Shown: piece after piece, positions 16,990 through 25,104 of the stretch
How positions within the stretch are numbered: the stretch's first letter is position 1
Layout: every line of letters begins with the position of its first letter
Origin: CATZDY01 sp045599035
GTDB taxonomy: Bacteria > Bacillota > Desulfotomaculia > Desulfotomaculales > Desulfocucumaceae
Reading direction: 5' to 3'
DNA length: 64,000 nt
Assembly (NCBI GenBank): GCA_045599035.1
Contig: JAZRVI010000032.1
Coordinates: 44,418 to 108,417 of the forward strand
Notes under the pieces: generated by a model
What the model was told of the DNA's origin: nothing
The model's database searches: none
What the model saw: the letters and a program-made list of their open reading frames with translations, nothing else
Made by a program: the position numbers and the translations under genes

Positions 16990-17449
16990 AAACTCCGCCT
17001 CCTTTGAATAATGCTTCCCATTTGCTTCCCTGGGGCTTAAACTGCAAAATCCGTATATTTTCGCTTTCGCCCCGCAAAAAGTTAATTTCCAAACGGTCTT
17101 CCGGCAAGATTTCGCTGATCTGCTCAAACCATTCCACCAAAACTACCCCGGAGCCGCCAAAATATTCTTCATAACCTAAATCATACATTTCTTCCCAATG
17201 TCCCAGGCGATAAACATCCATATGATACAGGGGCAAGCGTCCCTGATATTCCTTGATCAAAGTAAAGGTGGGACTGTTAATAAGCTCAGTAATCCCCAAG
17301 CCGGCTCCCAAGCCCTGAGCAAAGCAGGTTTTCCCGGCTCCCAAATCTCCTCCCAGGCCAATAAAGGCTCCCGGCCACAATTTTAGAGCCAGACTCCGCC
17401 CCAAATTTCGGGTTTGCTCTGGAGAATGGCTGGTATAATTAATTTCCAT
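16970..17449 (-). CDS. tsaE: tRNA threonylcarbamoyladenosine synthesis ATPase TsaE
   Basis: The 159-residue protein has the P-loop GDLGAGKTCFAQGLG (about 34-48), then SPTFTLIKEY and HMDVYRL, the TsaE signatures. It is the ATPase that resets the TsaB-TsaD complex in t6A synthesis. The ATG at 17449 lies within the 3' end of the amidohydrolase gene (11-bp overlap), so this operon may begin upstream with 18602-19294. Length and motifs are normal. Confidence 0.95.
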   Translation of the reverse strand: MEINYTSHSPEQTRNLGRSLALKLWPGAFIGLGGDLGAGKTCFAQGLGAGLGITELINSPTFTLIKEYQGRLPLYHMDVYRLGHWEEMYDLGYEEYFGGSGVVLVEWFEQISEILPEDRLEINFLRGESENIRILQFKPQGSKWEALFKGGGVFAGIGD

Positions 17450-18596
17450 ATTCCAACATCTTTCCTTTTACCATAACTGCTTTAAGCCGACTGCGACTGT
17501 CAAAGGGATGCCCCGACCAAATGGAAAGATCAGCCTCCTTGCCCTTGGTCAAAGAACCAATTTGTTGATCCAAGCCCAAAATCCGAGCCGCCCCCAAAGT
17601 AATAGCTTCCAAAGCCTGGGCTTCACTCAGCCCGCCTCGAACCGTCAAGCCAGCCGACAGAGCCAAATATTGAATGGGAACCACCGGATGATCGGTCATT
17701 AAGGCAATTTTCACCCCGGCCTCACTCAAAAGCCGGGCATTTTCCAAACAAATATTCATCATTTCCACTTTGGCTCGATTGGTAATAATCGGCCCCACAA
17801 TAACCGGAATCTGGTGTTCGGCCAAAATCGAAGCTACTTTATAAGCTTCCGTGCCATGCTCAATTATTATTTTCAGCTTAAACTCATCAGCAATGCGAAC
17901 AGCAGTTAAAATATCGTCCGCCCGGTGTGCATGAACCCGCAAGGGCAAACGCCCTTCCAAAACCGGCATTAATGCTTCACTGTTTAAATCTCGCTCAAAG
18001 GAGCTTTGTTTGCTCAAAGCTTCCTGTTTGCGTAATCCATAATCCTCTGCTTTCACCAAAGCCTTACGCAAGACCGCCGCCGAAGCCATTCGAGTGGAAG
18101 GAAATTTTTTATTGCGGCCATAAACCACCTTGGGATTTTCCCCCAAAGCTGCTTTAATCCCCAGGGGGCTTTGCACCAGCCTTTCCTCCAGGGTATGTCC
18201 CCAGGTTTTCAAAGCAGCCATTTGCCCCCCCAGAACATTGCCGCTGCCGGGAGCAATGGCCAAGGTGGTAACTCCACCGGCCAGGGCATCCTCGAAAGCC
18301 AAATCCTCCGGCTGGATTCCATCAATTACTCTTAACAAAGGAGTACAGGGGTCGGTCATTTCGTTACTATCGTCGCCTTCATTGGTATAAATTTCTTCTG
18401 CAATTCCCACATGACAGTGGGCATCTATAAAGCCGGGAAAAATTAATAAGCCTTCGGCCGACCAAACCTCTGCTTGAGCTGGAACTTCGTTTCCGGCATA
18501 GATATCAACTATTTGACCATTTTCAATTAAAATTACTCCCGGATTTAAAACTGGAGCCTCTACGGGATAGATAGTTCCTCCAATAATAGCCAGCAT
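17439..18596 (-). CDS. Amidohydrolase family protein (imidazolonepropionase-like)
   Basis: The 385-residue enzyme starts MLAIIGGTIYPVEAP at 18596 (GGAGG 8 bp upstream; an upstream in-frame extension to 18701 would overlap the next gene). Metal-binding motifs are FIDAHCHVGI (HxH, about residue 63), a central HAHRADD, IIEHG and ALMTDHPV (late Asp). This is the amidohydrolase fold with cyclic-amide or dipeptide hydrolases as relatives; the substrate is not visible. It lies 5 bp after the amidotransferase-like hydrolase, so the pair may work on related gamma-glutamyl or cyclic compounds, which is inference. Confidence 0.87.
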   Translation of the reverse strand: MLAIIGGTIYPVEAPVLNPGVILIENGQIVDIYAGNEVPAQAEVWSAEGLLIFPGFIDAHCHVGIAEEIYTNEGDDSNEMTDPCTPLLRVIDGIQPEDLAFEDALAGGVTTLAIAPGSGNVLGGQMAALKTWGHTLEERLVQSPLGIKAALGENPKVVYGRNKKFPSTRMASAAVLRKALVKAEDYGLRKQEALSKQSSFERDLNSEALMPVLEGRLPLRVHAHRADDILTAVRIADEFKLKIIIEHGTEAYKVASILAEHQIPVIVGPIITNRAKVEMMNICLENARLLSEAGVKIALMTDHPVVPIQYLALSAGLTVRGGLSEAQALEAITLGAARILGLDQQIGSLTKGKEADLSIWSGHPFDSRSRLKAVMVKGKMLEYGN

Positions 18597-18601
18597 ATTG
18601 T

Positions 18602-19294
18602 TCAACCTCCGCTTTTTTGTTGACACGCCTGAAGAAATGCCGCAAATATAGGTTGGCATTCCGCCAAAGCCTCCGGATGCCACTGAACCCCCAAAACCCA
18701 ACTTCCATTTTGATTTTCCAAAGCTTCAGCCAGATTATCCGCTGCCCAGGCGGTTATTTGCAAATCAGCCGCACATCTTCGGACAGACTGATGGTGAAAG
18801 CTATTAACCCGCAGCTTTTCCTTTTTCCAGATTTTGGCTAATTTGCTTTGGGGACGAATCCAAACCGAATGAGTAGGAACCGTGCGTTCGGCCTTTTGCC
18901 AATGCAAAATTTGTGGCTCTCTTGATTTGGGTAAGTCCTGATAAATATCGCCGCCCAGGGCAATATTTATTAGCTGCATTCCTCGGCAAATGCCCAAAAG
19001 GGGAATTTGCATTTCCCGACAGGTGCAGACCAGCTCTAATTCGCTTCGATCCCGGAGGGGATCAAAGCTTCGGCTGCCGGTTAAGGGTTCTTCTCCAAAC
19101 AACCAGGGATCAATATCATCTCCCCCACTTAAAATAATTCCAGCAAAACCGGGTAAGTCCTTTTTTGGACAAAAAAGTTTGCTATCCAAAGCCAACGGCA
19201 AAGCTCCCAATTGAGCCACCGCCCGCAAATAATCCCGATGCAGAAAGATCTTGTCTTTTTCTGTTCCACAGCTAATTCCAATTAAAGGTTTCAT
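18602..19294 (-). CDS. Gamma-glutamyl-gamma-aminobutyrate hydrolase family protein (peptidase C26)
   Basis: The 230-residue protein starts MKPLIGISCGTEKD at the ATG 19294, 6 bp after GGAGG. It has the class-I glutamine-amidotransferase fold with ILSGGDDIDPWLFGE, the nucleophile loop LLGICRGMQLIN (about residue 100) and the catalytic histidine in GVQWHPEAL. PuuD-like members cleave gamma-glutamyl bonds. It is the first gene of the block that continues with the amidohydrolase, tsaE, tsaB and rimI. The exact substrate is unknown. Confidence 0.9.
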   Translation of the reverse strand: MKPLIGISCGTEKDKIFLHRDYLRAVAQLGALPLALDSKLFCPKKDLPGFAGIILSGGDDIDPWLFGEEPLTGSRSFDPLRDRSELELVCTCREMQIPLLGICRGMQLINIALGGDIYQDLPKSREPQILHWQKAERTVPTHSVWIRPQSKLAKIWKKEKLRVNSFHHQSVRRCAADLQITAWAADNLAEALENQNGSWVLGVQWHPEALAECQPIFAAFLQACQQKSGG

Positions 19295-19310
19295 TGCCAA
19301 CCTCCAATAA

Positions 19311-19341
19311 AAAAGATATTTCGTTCTCCGAAATATCTTTT
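19311..19341 (-). terminator. Hairpin between mazEF and the C26 hydrolase gene
   Basis: A 13-bp perfect stem (aaaagatatttcg / cgaaatatctttt) lies just before the hydrolase start and after the mazF stop; on the minus strand the descending arm ends in a T run. It probably ends the mazEF transcript. Confidence 0.8.
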
Positions 19342-19393
19342 AGAAATTACTGTCAACTACTGGCCTTGGGACAGGAAAACTGATAAACATCAA

Positions 19394-19741
19394 TCAAATA
19401 TCAATTAAACCCAGAGAAATCTCCACAGCATGATTAACCAATTGCATTTTTTCCGCATCCAAAGAGGTTACCTTTTCCATCAAACGACTTTTATCAATAG
19501 TACGCACTTGCTCTAACAAAATCACCGAATTTTTCTCCAGTCCCCCGGGAGCTTTATTCACTTCCACATGAGTAGGTAATTTAGCTTTGTCAATTTGGGA
19601 AGTAATAGCAGCCACAATAGTGGTGGGGCTATATTGATTGCCGATATTATTTTGAATAATCAAAACCGGCCTGGTTCCTCCCTGCTCCGAGCCTACCACC
19701 GGACTTAAATCGGCAAAATAAATATCTCCTCTTTTGATCAT
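19394..19741 (-). CDS. ndoA: Endoribonuclease MazF/EndoA toxin
   Basis: The 115-residue protein MIKRGDIYFADLSPVVGSEQ is a near-standard EndoA: GGTRPVLIIQNNIGN (about 21-35), AITSQIDKAKLPTHVEV and LLEQVRTIDKSRL. It cuts single-stranded mRNA at short motifs. It lies 60 bp after the ribbon-helix-helix antitoxin gene. In Bacillota this pair is normally chromosomal and tied to stress response, so it need not mark a mobile island. Confidence 0.95.
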   Translation of the reverse strand: MIKRGDIYFADLSPVVGSEQGGTRPVLIIQNNIGNQYSPTTIVAAITSQIDKAKLPTHVEVNKAPGGLEKNSVILLEQVRTIDKSRLMEKVTSLDAEKMQLVNHAVEISLGLIDI

Positions 19742-19801
19742 TACTTAGCTGTGGTCAAAACGCTGCTCAAAAAGCTTTTGACATTCCTTTCTTCTAAGAG
19801 T

Positions 19802-20071
19802 TCATCCTTTGGTTCGAGGTTCAAAAAGAGCCATTTCATTATCCAGATAACAGGCTTCCAAAGCCAGAGCCAAATTGATCTTTGCCATTTCCAGGTATCC
19901 CAATCTTAATTGTTCCCGCAAGATTTGTTTTTTTCTTTCGGCAATATATAATCGCATGGCTTCCCGAATAAATTCGCTCCGGTTAATCTGTTCAGCCTGA
20001 GCCATGTCGTCTGCTTCCTCCAGTAGATTATCCGGTATGCTAATTATAATTCTTTTAACCTGAGCCATCAT
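19802..20071 (-). CDS. ndoAI: CopG-type antitoxin of EndoA
   Basis: The 89-residue protein has an N-terminal ribbon-helix-helix (RIIISIPDNLLEEADDMAQ, then NRSEFIREAMRLYI), the DNA-binding and autorepressor part, and a C-terminal tail that should wrap the toxin. Two adjacent ATG codons (20071, 20068) both fit the GGAGG at 20076-20080. It precedes mazF in the same operon. A promoter TTGACA-18-TATACA lies at 20103-20132. Confidence 0.92.
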   Translation of the reverse strand: MMAQVKRIIISIPDNLLEEADDMAQAEQINRSEFIREAMRLYIAERKKQILREQLRLGYLEMAKINLALALEACYLDNEMALFEPRTKG

Positions 20072-20102
20072 CTTACCTCCCCGCCGGGAACTATCGGTAT
20101 AT

Positions 20103-20132
20103 TGTATATTTTTTTGATCCCGGATATGTCAA
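20103..20132 (-). promoter_or_regulatory. Promoter of mazEF
   Basis: A perfect -35 TTGACA (20127-20132), 18-bp spacer and -10 TATACA (20103-20108) lie about 30 bp before the antitoxin start. The antitoxin probably represses at this site. Confidence 0.65.
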
Positions 20133-20200
20133 AATTTGCGAAATATTTCTTCCAATCGCCATCAACCACTGCCCTCAGATCTGGGAAACTGTCAGCTCCA

Positions 20201-20707
20201 CTAGTCTACTAAGCTTTTAGCTGGAAAGGGAGAACGGGATAAAGCCACTTTTCCGGTACGAACCATTTCCACAATACCATGCTGTTCCAGAATGGCACAC
20301 AGGGCATTGATTTTGCTTTCATCCCCCGTCAATTCAATGACCATGGTTTCATTATTAACATCCACAATTCCTGCCCGGAATATATTTACAATATCTACAA
20401 TATCCGAACGGGTTTCTGGTGAAGCACTGACCTTGATTAAGGCCAACTCTCTTTCGATGGAATCTTTGGCTTCCAGACGCTGCACCTTGATTACATCCAC
20501 CTGTTTGGATAATTGCTTAATTACCTGTTCCAAGCTGGAATTATCATCATCATCATTAACCACAATGGTAATTCTGGTAATTTCAGGTTCTTCCGTCAAC
20601 CCGGCTGCAATGCTTTCAATATTAAAAACCCGTCGGCTCAAAAGCCCGGAAATCCTGGTCAAAACTCCTGGTTTATTAACTACTAATACGGCTAAGGTAC
20701 TTTTCAT
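20201..20707 (-). CDS. ilvN: Acetolactate synthase small (regulatory) subunit
   Basis: The 168-residue length and start MKSTLAVLVVNKPGVLTRISGLLSRRVFNI are those of IlvN/IlvH, with an N-terminal ACT domain for valine feedback and a C-terminal domain. It needs the catalytic subunit IlvB, which is not present in the window; here the gene stands alone with its own promoter (20735-20763) and the polysaccharide island begins just upstream. In many Bacillota ilvB and ilvC flank it. The gene itself looks intact. Confidence 0.95.
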   Translation of the reverse strand: MKSTLAVLVVNKPGVLTRISGLLSRRVFNIESIAAGLTEEPEITRITIVVNDDDDNSSLEQVIKQLSKQVDVIKVQRLEAKDSIERELALIKVSASPETRSDIVDIVNIFRAGIVDVNNETMVIELTGDESKINALCAILEQHGIVEMVRTGKVALSRSPFPAKSLVD

Positions 20708-20734
20708 AACTAATCCTCCTGTTCTTTAGCTCTT

Positions 20735-20763
20735 ATTGTATCACAAAGCCTGATTTTTGCCAA
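20735..20763 (-). promoter_or_regulatory. Promoter of ilvN
   Basis: TTGGCA (20758-20763), a 17-bp spacer and TACAAT (20735-20740) lie about 28 bp before the ilvN start, which makes ilvN the first gene of its transcript. Confidence 0.75.
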
Positions 20764-20816
20764 ACCCTGTTTGAGAAATTTCAGACAAAATTTTCAGGTT
20801 TTCAGCAGCTTTCCGG

Positions 20817-21046
20817 TTGACGCTCCCCCGCTGCTGAAGCAGCGGGGATGAAGTTTAATCGTTTAAGCAATTCTTATTCTTCGAGGACTCGTCAAAAACC
20901 CAATACACAGTTTTTCGCAGTCGAAATTCTGCTTACTTTTACGAAGTATTGAGAACCAAGGAAAATAGACCGTGCTTCGGCACGGTCAGAAAACATGGCG
21001 GGCTTCATCCCCAGTGCTGAAGCACATGGGGTTTTCGCCCGTAAGC
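20817..21046 (-). mobile_element. About 230-bp IS200/IS605-like mini-element, second family
   Basis: Read on the minus strand it opens with a nested hairpin at 21040-21000 (outer GGGC/GCCC, GAAAA on one side, inner CCCC..GGGG stem, ATGAA on the other side), the same architecture as the start of copy A at 6772. A second hairpin follows (gaccgtgc / gcacggtc, 20970-20989). It ends with a perfect stem (ccccgctgct / agcagcgggg, around 20824-20846) and AGCGTCAA at 20817. No transposase is present. Right-end-like relatives occur at 43035-43152 and 54280-54335. It fills most of the 407-bp gap between ilvN and galE; the second hairpin could also end galE transcription. Confidence 0.55.
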
Positions 21047-21114
21047 AATTTATAATTTTGAAAACAGTACAACAAAGAAAAAGCCCTAATCGAAGGGATT
21101 GCCGTGGAAAGTAG

Positions 21115-22122
21115 TCAGTCAGCCCATTCATTCTGCTGCCAACGCCACGAATCACGGCACATATCCAGTAAAGTTTTTTCTGCTTTCCAGCATAATTCCC
21201 TTTCCGCTTTTTCGGTTGCCGCATAACAAACAGCAATGTCTCCTGCTCGACGTTCCGTTATTTGATAGGGAATTTTCACTCCATTTGCTTCTTCAAAGGC
21301 GTTTACCAAATCCAGCACACTATAACCTACACCTGTTCCAAGATTGAAAATCTCACATCCGGTATGCTCCATGCTGTATTTGAATGCAGCGATATGTCCT
21401 TTTGCCAAATCCACCACATGAATATAGTCCCGTACACCTGTTCCATCGTGGGTCGGATAGTCATTGCCAAACACATTTAATTGAGGAAGAATACCCGCAG
21501 CAACCTGAGCGATGTACGGCATGAGATTATTCGGTATGCCATTCGGCTTTTCTCCAATTAAGCCCGACTCATGGGCACCAACCGGATTAAAATATCTCAA
21601 CAACACCACGCTCATATCCTGGTTTGCTTTTGCTATATCCTGCAGGATCCGCTCTATCATATACTTTGTCCATCCATAAGGATTTGTGCATTCCAACTCT
21701 TTTGCTTCTTCGGTAAAAGGAACCTTGTCGGAAGTTCCATACACCGTTGCAGATGAACTAAATATAAACCGATTGCATCCATGCTCTCGCATACTTTCCA
21801 GCACTGTTAATGCCGTATCCAGATTATTTCGATAGTATTCAACTGGTTTTTCGACAGATTCACCGACTGCCTTATACCCAGCAAAATGAATTACTGCCTC
21901 AATGTTATGATTCCCAAACACTTCATCCATTCGCATTTTATCTTTCACATCATACGGATAGAACGCTGGGTGTACACCAGTAATTGTTTCAATTCGATTC
22001 AATACACTTGCTTCGCTATTGTAGAGGTTATCCACCAAAATTACCTCATAGCCTGTCTTTATCATTTCTACCGCTGTGTGCGAACCAATAAAACCAGTTC
22101 CTCCGGTTAATAGAATTGCCAT
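21115..22122 (-). CDS. galE: UDP-glucose 4-epimerase
   Basis: The 335-residue SDR enzyme begins MAILLTGGTGFIGSHTAVEM (NAD-binding GxxGxxG), has FSSSATVYG and the catalytic YxxxK in NPYGWTKYMIE, and ends with the usual GalE tail (RRAGDIAVCYA). It interconverts UDP-glucose and UDP-galactose, feeding the polysaccharide island. It is the last intact gene of the island at its 3' side and follows the IS3 remnant. Length and motifs are normal. Confidence 0.94.
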   Translation of the reverse strand: MAILLTGGTGFIGSHTAVEMIKTGYEVILVDNLYNSEASVLNRIETITGVHPAFYPYDVKDKMRMDEVFGNHNIEAVIHFAGYKAVGESVEKPVEYYRNNLDTALTVLESMREHGCNRFIFSSSATVYGTSDKVPFTEEAKELECTNPYGWTKYMIERILQDIAKANQDMSVVLLRYFNPVGAHESGLIGEKPNGIPNNLMPYIAQVAAGILPQLNVFGNDYPTHDGTGVRDYIHVVDLAKGHIAAFKYSMEHTGCEIFNLGTGVGYSVLDLVNAFEEANGVKIPYQITERRAGDIAVCYAATEKAERELCWKAEKTLLDMCRDSWRWQQNEWAD

Positions 22123-22253
22123 ATTGCCTCTATCTCCTTCTTGCGACTCAGCTTTTTGAAGTCTTTAATTTTAATGCTGTATGATGTACTAATATCACTT
22201 ATATTTGGACAATAGATGGTTTTGTATATCTTAGTACCGCTTTTTCTGACTTT

Positions 22254-22601
22254 CTATGTATTTCTTACTTTCGTTCTTGCTGACTTCCGACGGCTCGCGG
22301 CGAAAAAAGCACTGGCTTCTTCCAGAAAATCGTTCTCTTTTTTGAGTCTGCGGACTTCTTTTTCCTGCTCTTTCAGCTTTGCACGGAGCATCATGACTTC
22401 CTGATTAAGAGTCATCGCTCCCTGAGGAGTCTGCATGTCGGCACCGAGGTCGAGAGTACCCTGTCTGTTAGCTCTTACCCAGGTATACAGGGTATTCTTT
22501 GGAATACCGAACTCTCTCGCTGCTTTTGCCTGACCGATTTCCTGAGCAAGCTTTACGGCTTGTGCTTTAAAGTCCTTGTCGTATTGTCTGTTCTCTGCCA
22601 T
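22254..22601 (-). pseudogene. IS3-family transposase OrfA; orfB missing
   Basis: The 115-residue protein is a complete OrfA: helix-turn-helix (FKAQAVKLAQE...GIPKNTLYTWV, about 11-42) and a C-terminal leucine zipper (MLRAKLKEQEKEVRRLKKEN). In IS3 elements a -1 frameshift joins OrfA to the DDE-containing OrfB. No OrfB coding sequence follows: only 131 bp separate it from galE, without DDE motifs. The element is therefore a fragment and cannot move by itself. Its upstream edge is near 22655-22675, where an AT-rich possible inverted-repeat end is seen. Confidence 0.8.
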
Positions 22602-22760
22602 ATTGTGATCCTCCTATCCTCATTATATATGAAATCATTGAGGAAAGGGTGTCAACTATTTTTATACAACATCAGTATGTACCGCTTCGGCGATTGACAT
22701 AGTCCGCTAAGATGGTAAGAAAAGTCTGTGATGATTTTGGAAAACTGTCTTTCATAGGCT

Positions 22761-24221
22761 TCACCTCTTAAGTTTGCTTTTTAATAGAGAAATCAAAAAA
22801 CGATATGCATTGTTTTTCGTCAAAACCGAGCCAAGCCAACAGATACCCACGCCAACAACTATCTGAACACAAAGACACGCAAATCTATATGGAATAATCA
22901 GTTGTAAAGATATCACACAGATGGCTATAGCTGTGCAGAGCAGCAGCGATGGCATAACATCCCGCAAAAGCATCTTCGGAGAATAGCCAAGATACTTCCA
23001 GCCGAAGAAAGTGCTGATCAGAACATTTACAAAGGCACAGCCCAATGCGGTAATTGCAATCGCCATCACACCAAACTGTTGTGCTGCAATCAGAGAACAC
23101 AGAGATAACGCTGCTTTGATGATCTGTATCCGCAGACAAACACCTGATTTCCCGATGGACTTGATAGCTTCTCTGATAGGCACTTCAACCACCCATGCTG
23201 CATAGATTCCGCAGGCAATTTGAAGATACGGGACGGATGCGATCCATTTCTCTGTTAATAACACCGGGATCAATGTCTTCGCTGTTGCCGCAAAACCCGT
23301 AAGAATAGGGAACATACAGTAAGCAAACACAGATATCCAACGACGACAACCAACTCTGACTTGTTCCAAATCGTCCTGCTTATTCGCAAGAACTGGATAC
23401 ATAACGGCACTCAATGCGGATGTTACATTGCTTGTCAAGCTATTTGGAAAGAGTACTCCTTTGTTGTAATAAGCCAAATCCACAGATGAGTAGCGTTTCC
23501 CAATGATAAGGCTTCGCAGTTGGTCGGTAATACTTTCCACAAAGCTGGTAAACATGACCTTATATGCAAAGGTATATAAAGATTTGCCGCACTGCCAGGA
23601 GAACTGCAAGGTCGGACGCCATTTTACACGGAACCACAATACGATAGTTTCAACCAAAGAAATGGACAGGGACTGCACGACCAAAGCCCAAACTCCGGCT
23701 CCGCAAAATGCCAAACTGATTCCAATGATTCCGGAGAGAATTTTTCCGGAGAGCGTAGAGAAAAAGTAGTGTCGAAACATCATATTGCGGGAGATGTAGG
23801 CACACTGAATCGAATTTATACCGGAAATAATTATTTTTACGCTTAGAACACGAAGGATTAGACTAAGCTCAGAGTACCCAAAATACCCGGAAATCCACGG
23901 TGAGGCGAAGAACAGTAGTATGTACAGTGCTGCGGATACCATCAGGTTCAGCCAAAAGATTGTCGAAAAATCTAAAGTATCCGCATCTTTCTTCTGGATC
24001 AGTGCACTTCCCAACCCGGCAGTTACGAATATCTCCGAAATCGTTACAAAAACGGAGACCATTGCCAACAGACCGTGTACGGACGGGTCAAGCAGACGAA
24101 CCAATAGAATATTTACCAAAAGCGTTACCGCTACCGAGCTGCCCCGCTCAAGAAATTTCCATATGATATTAGAAATGATGCTTTTCGATTGAAATTTATC
24201 TTCTCCGTTATTTTCCTGCAT
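22761..24221 (-). CDS. Polysaccharide flippase, Wzx/MOP family
   Basis: The 486-residue protein has about 14 hydrophobic segments and the start IISNIIWKFLERGSSVAVTLLVNILLVRLLDP typical of the WzxC-like branch of MOP flippases. It should move undecaprenyl-linked repeat units across the cytoplasmic membrane. It overlaps the glycosyltransferase gene 24208-25104 by 14 bp, so translation is coupled. The companion polymerase is probably the EpsG-like protein at 25104-26204. Confidence 0.92.
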   Translation of the reverse strand: MQENNGEDKFQSKSIISNIIWKFLERGSSVAVTLLVNILLVRLLDPSVHGLLAMVSVFVTISEIFVTAGLGSALIQKKDADTLDFSTIFWLNLMVSAALYILLFFASPWISGYFGYSELSLILRVLSVKIIISGINSIQCAYISRNMMFRHYFFSTLSGKILSGIIGISLAFCGAGVWALVVQSLSISLVETIVLWFRVKWRPTLQFSWQCGKSLYTFAYKVMFTSFVESITDQLRSLIIGKRYSSVDLAYYNKGVLFPNSLTSNVTSALSAVMYPVLANKQDDLEQVRVGCRRWISVFAYCMFPILTGFAATAKTLIPVLLTEKWIASVPYLQIACGIYAAWVVEVPIREAIKSIGKSGVCLRIQIIKAALSLCSLIAAQQFGVMAIAITALGCAFVNVLISTFFGWKYLGYSPKMLLRDVMPSLLLCTAIAICVISLQLIIPYRFACLCVQIVVGVGICWLGSVLTKNNAYRFLISLLKSKLKR

Positions 24222-25104
24222 GGTCAGCCCTTTTCTTTTGATACAAAAATCTCAAATAAACAGCAAACCCGAATGGGGTGAGTAAAAGCGTAATAAGAGG
24301 CTTAGGCGAATCTTTAATATATTGCTTGTCTTTGAGGATAATGCTAAATGCAATGTAGCTCAGATGCCCCTTAAGCCTTGGCTTTAGATACTTGCTACTG
24401 ATAATATGTTGCTTAGCCACTGCGCGGAATCCATTGGGATTTTTGAAGCGACTTGCCGCCACTCCTTTGATATATCCATCGCTTTGTTGTTCATATACTC
24501 TTGTTTCCCTATCCAATAGTAAAAAAGGAATATCATCCGGGTATTGAATCCATTTATAGCCCTCACCAACTAATTTCTCGCCGGGATAAACCGGATAATC
24601 TGGTAACATAGCAACTACTTTTTTACAAAAGACAGAATCCTTTTCTCCCGAACAACCGTATTTATAGGTAAAGTCTTGATAAGAGATCGCTTCCACTTTT
24701 GGAAATTTTCCAGTTACTCTAACGCCACGCTCGTTAACCGTCACCGAAAAAATACCTGCGTATTCTCCAGGCTTTCTTGTTTCCCAGCACTTAAGCCACA
24801 ACTCCACCGCATTATCAGTTAGCCAATCATCCGAATCACAGCCAGAAATCAGTTCCGTTTCACATAAGTGATATGCCAGGTCTCTTGCCGTGTGAACACC
24901 GCCGTTTTCTTTATAGACGTACTGTATCTCGAGCTTTTTTTCATCGATCCAGCTCTGCACAAGTTTCCTTGTGTTATCCGTAGAGCCGTCGTCAATTACA
25001 AGCCATAGAAAATCCTTACAGGTCTGACGGCAAAGAGATTCATAAACACGAGGAAGCAAGGTGGCTCTGTTGTATGTAGGGGTGTAGATTGTAAGTGTCT
25101 TCAT
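24208..25104 (-). CDS. Glycosyltransferase family 2
   Basis: The 298-residue protein starts MKTLTIYTPTYNRATLLPRV at 25104 (AGGAGG 8 bp upstream; longer in-frame starts are rejected). It has the GT-A motifs VIDDGSTDNT (about 38-47) and GCDSDDWL (the metal-binding DxD, about 88-95). It adds one sugar to the lipid-linked repeat unit. The start codon overlaps the stop of the EpsG-like gene by 1 bp (TGATG). Donor and acceptor are not visible. Confidence 0.9.
   Translation of the reverse strand: MKTLTIYTPTYNRATLLPRVYESLCRQTCKDFLWLVIDDGSTDNTRKLVQSWIDEKKLEIQYVYKENGGVHTARDLAYHLCETELISGCDSDDWLTDNAVELWLKCWETRKPGEYAGIFSVTVNERGVRVTGKFPKVEAISYQDFTYKYGCSGEKDSVFCKKVVAMLPDYPVYPGEKLVGEGYKWIQYPDDIPFLLLDRETRVYEQQSDGYIKGVAASRFKNPNGFRAVAKQHIISSKYLKPRLKGHLSYIAFSIILKDKQYIKDSPKPLITLLLTPFGFAVYLRFLYQKKRADHAGK

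Noticed and set aside
19394..20071. mazEF as part of a mobile defence island
   Set aside because: Sequence and context fit the common chromosomal EndoA/EndoAI pair; no phage or plasmid genes lie beside it.
22672..22755. Short minus-strand frame (27 codons, MKDSFPKSSQTF) between the flippase and the IS3 fragment
   Set aside because: Too short, no ribosome site seen, no match; more likely a residue of a gene displaced by the IS3 insertion.
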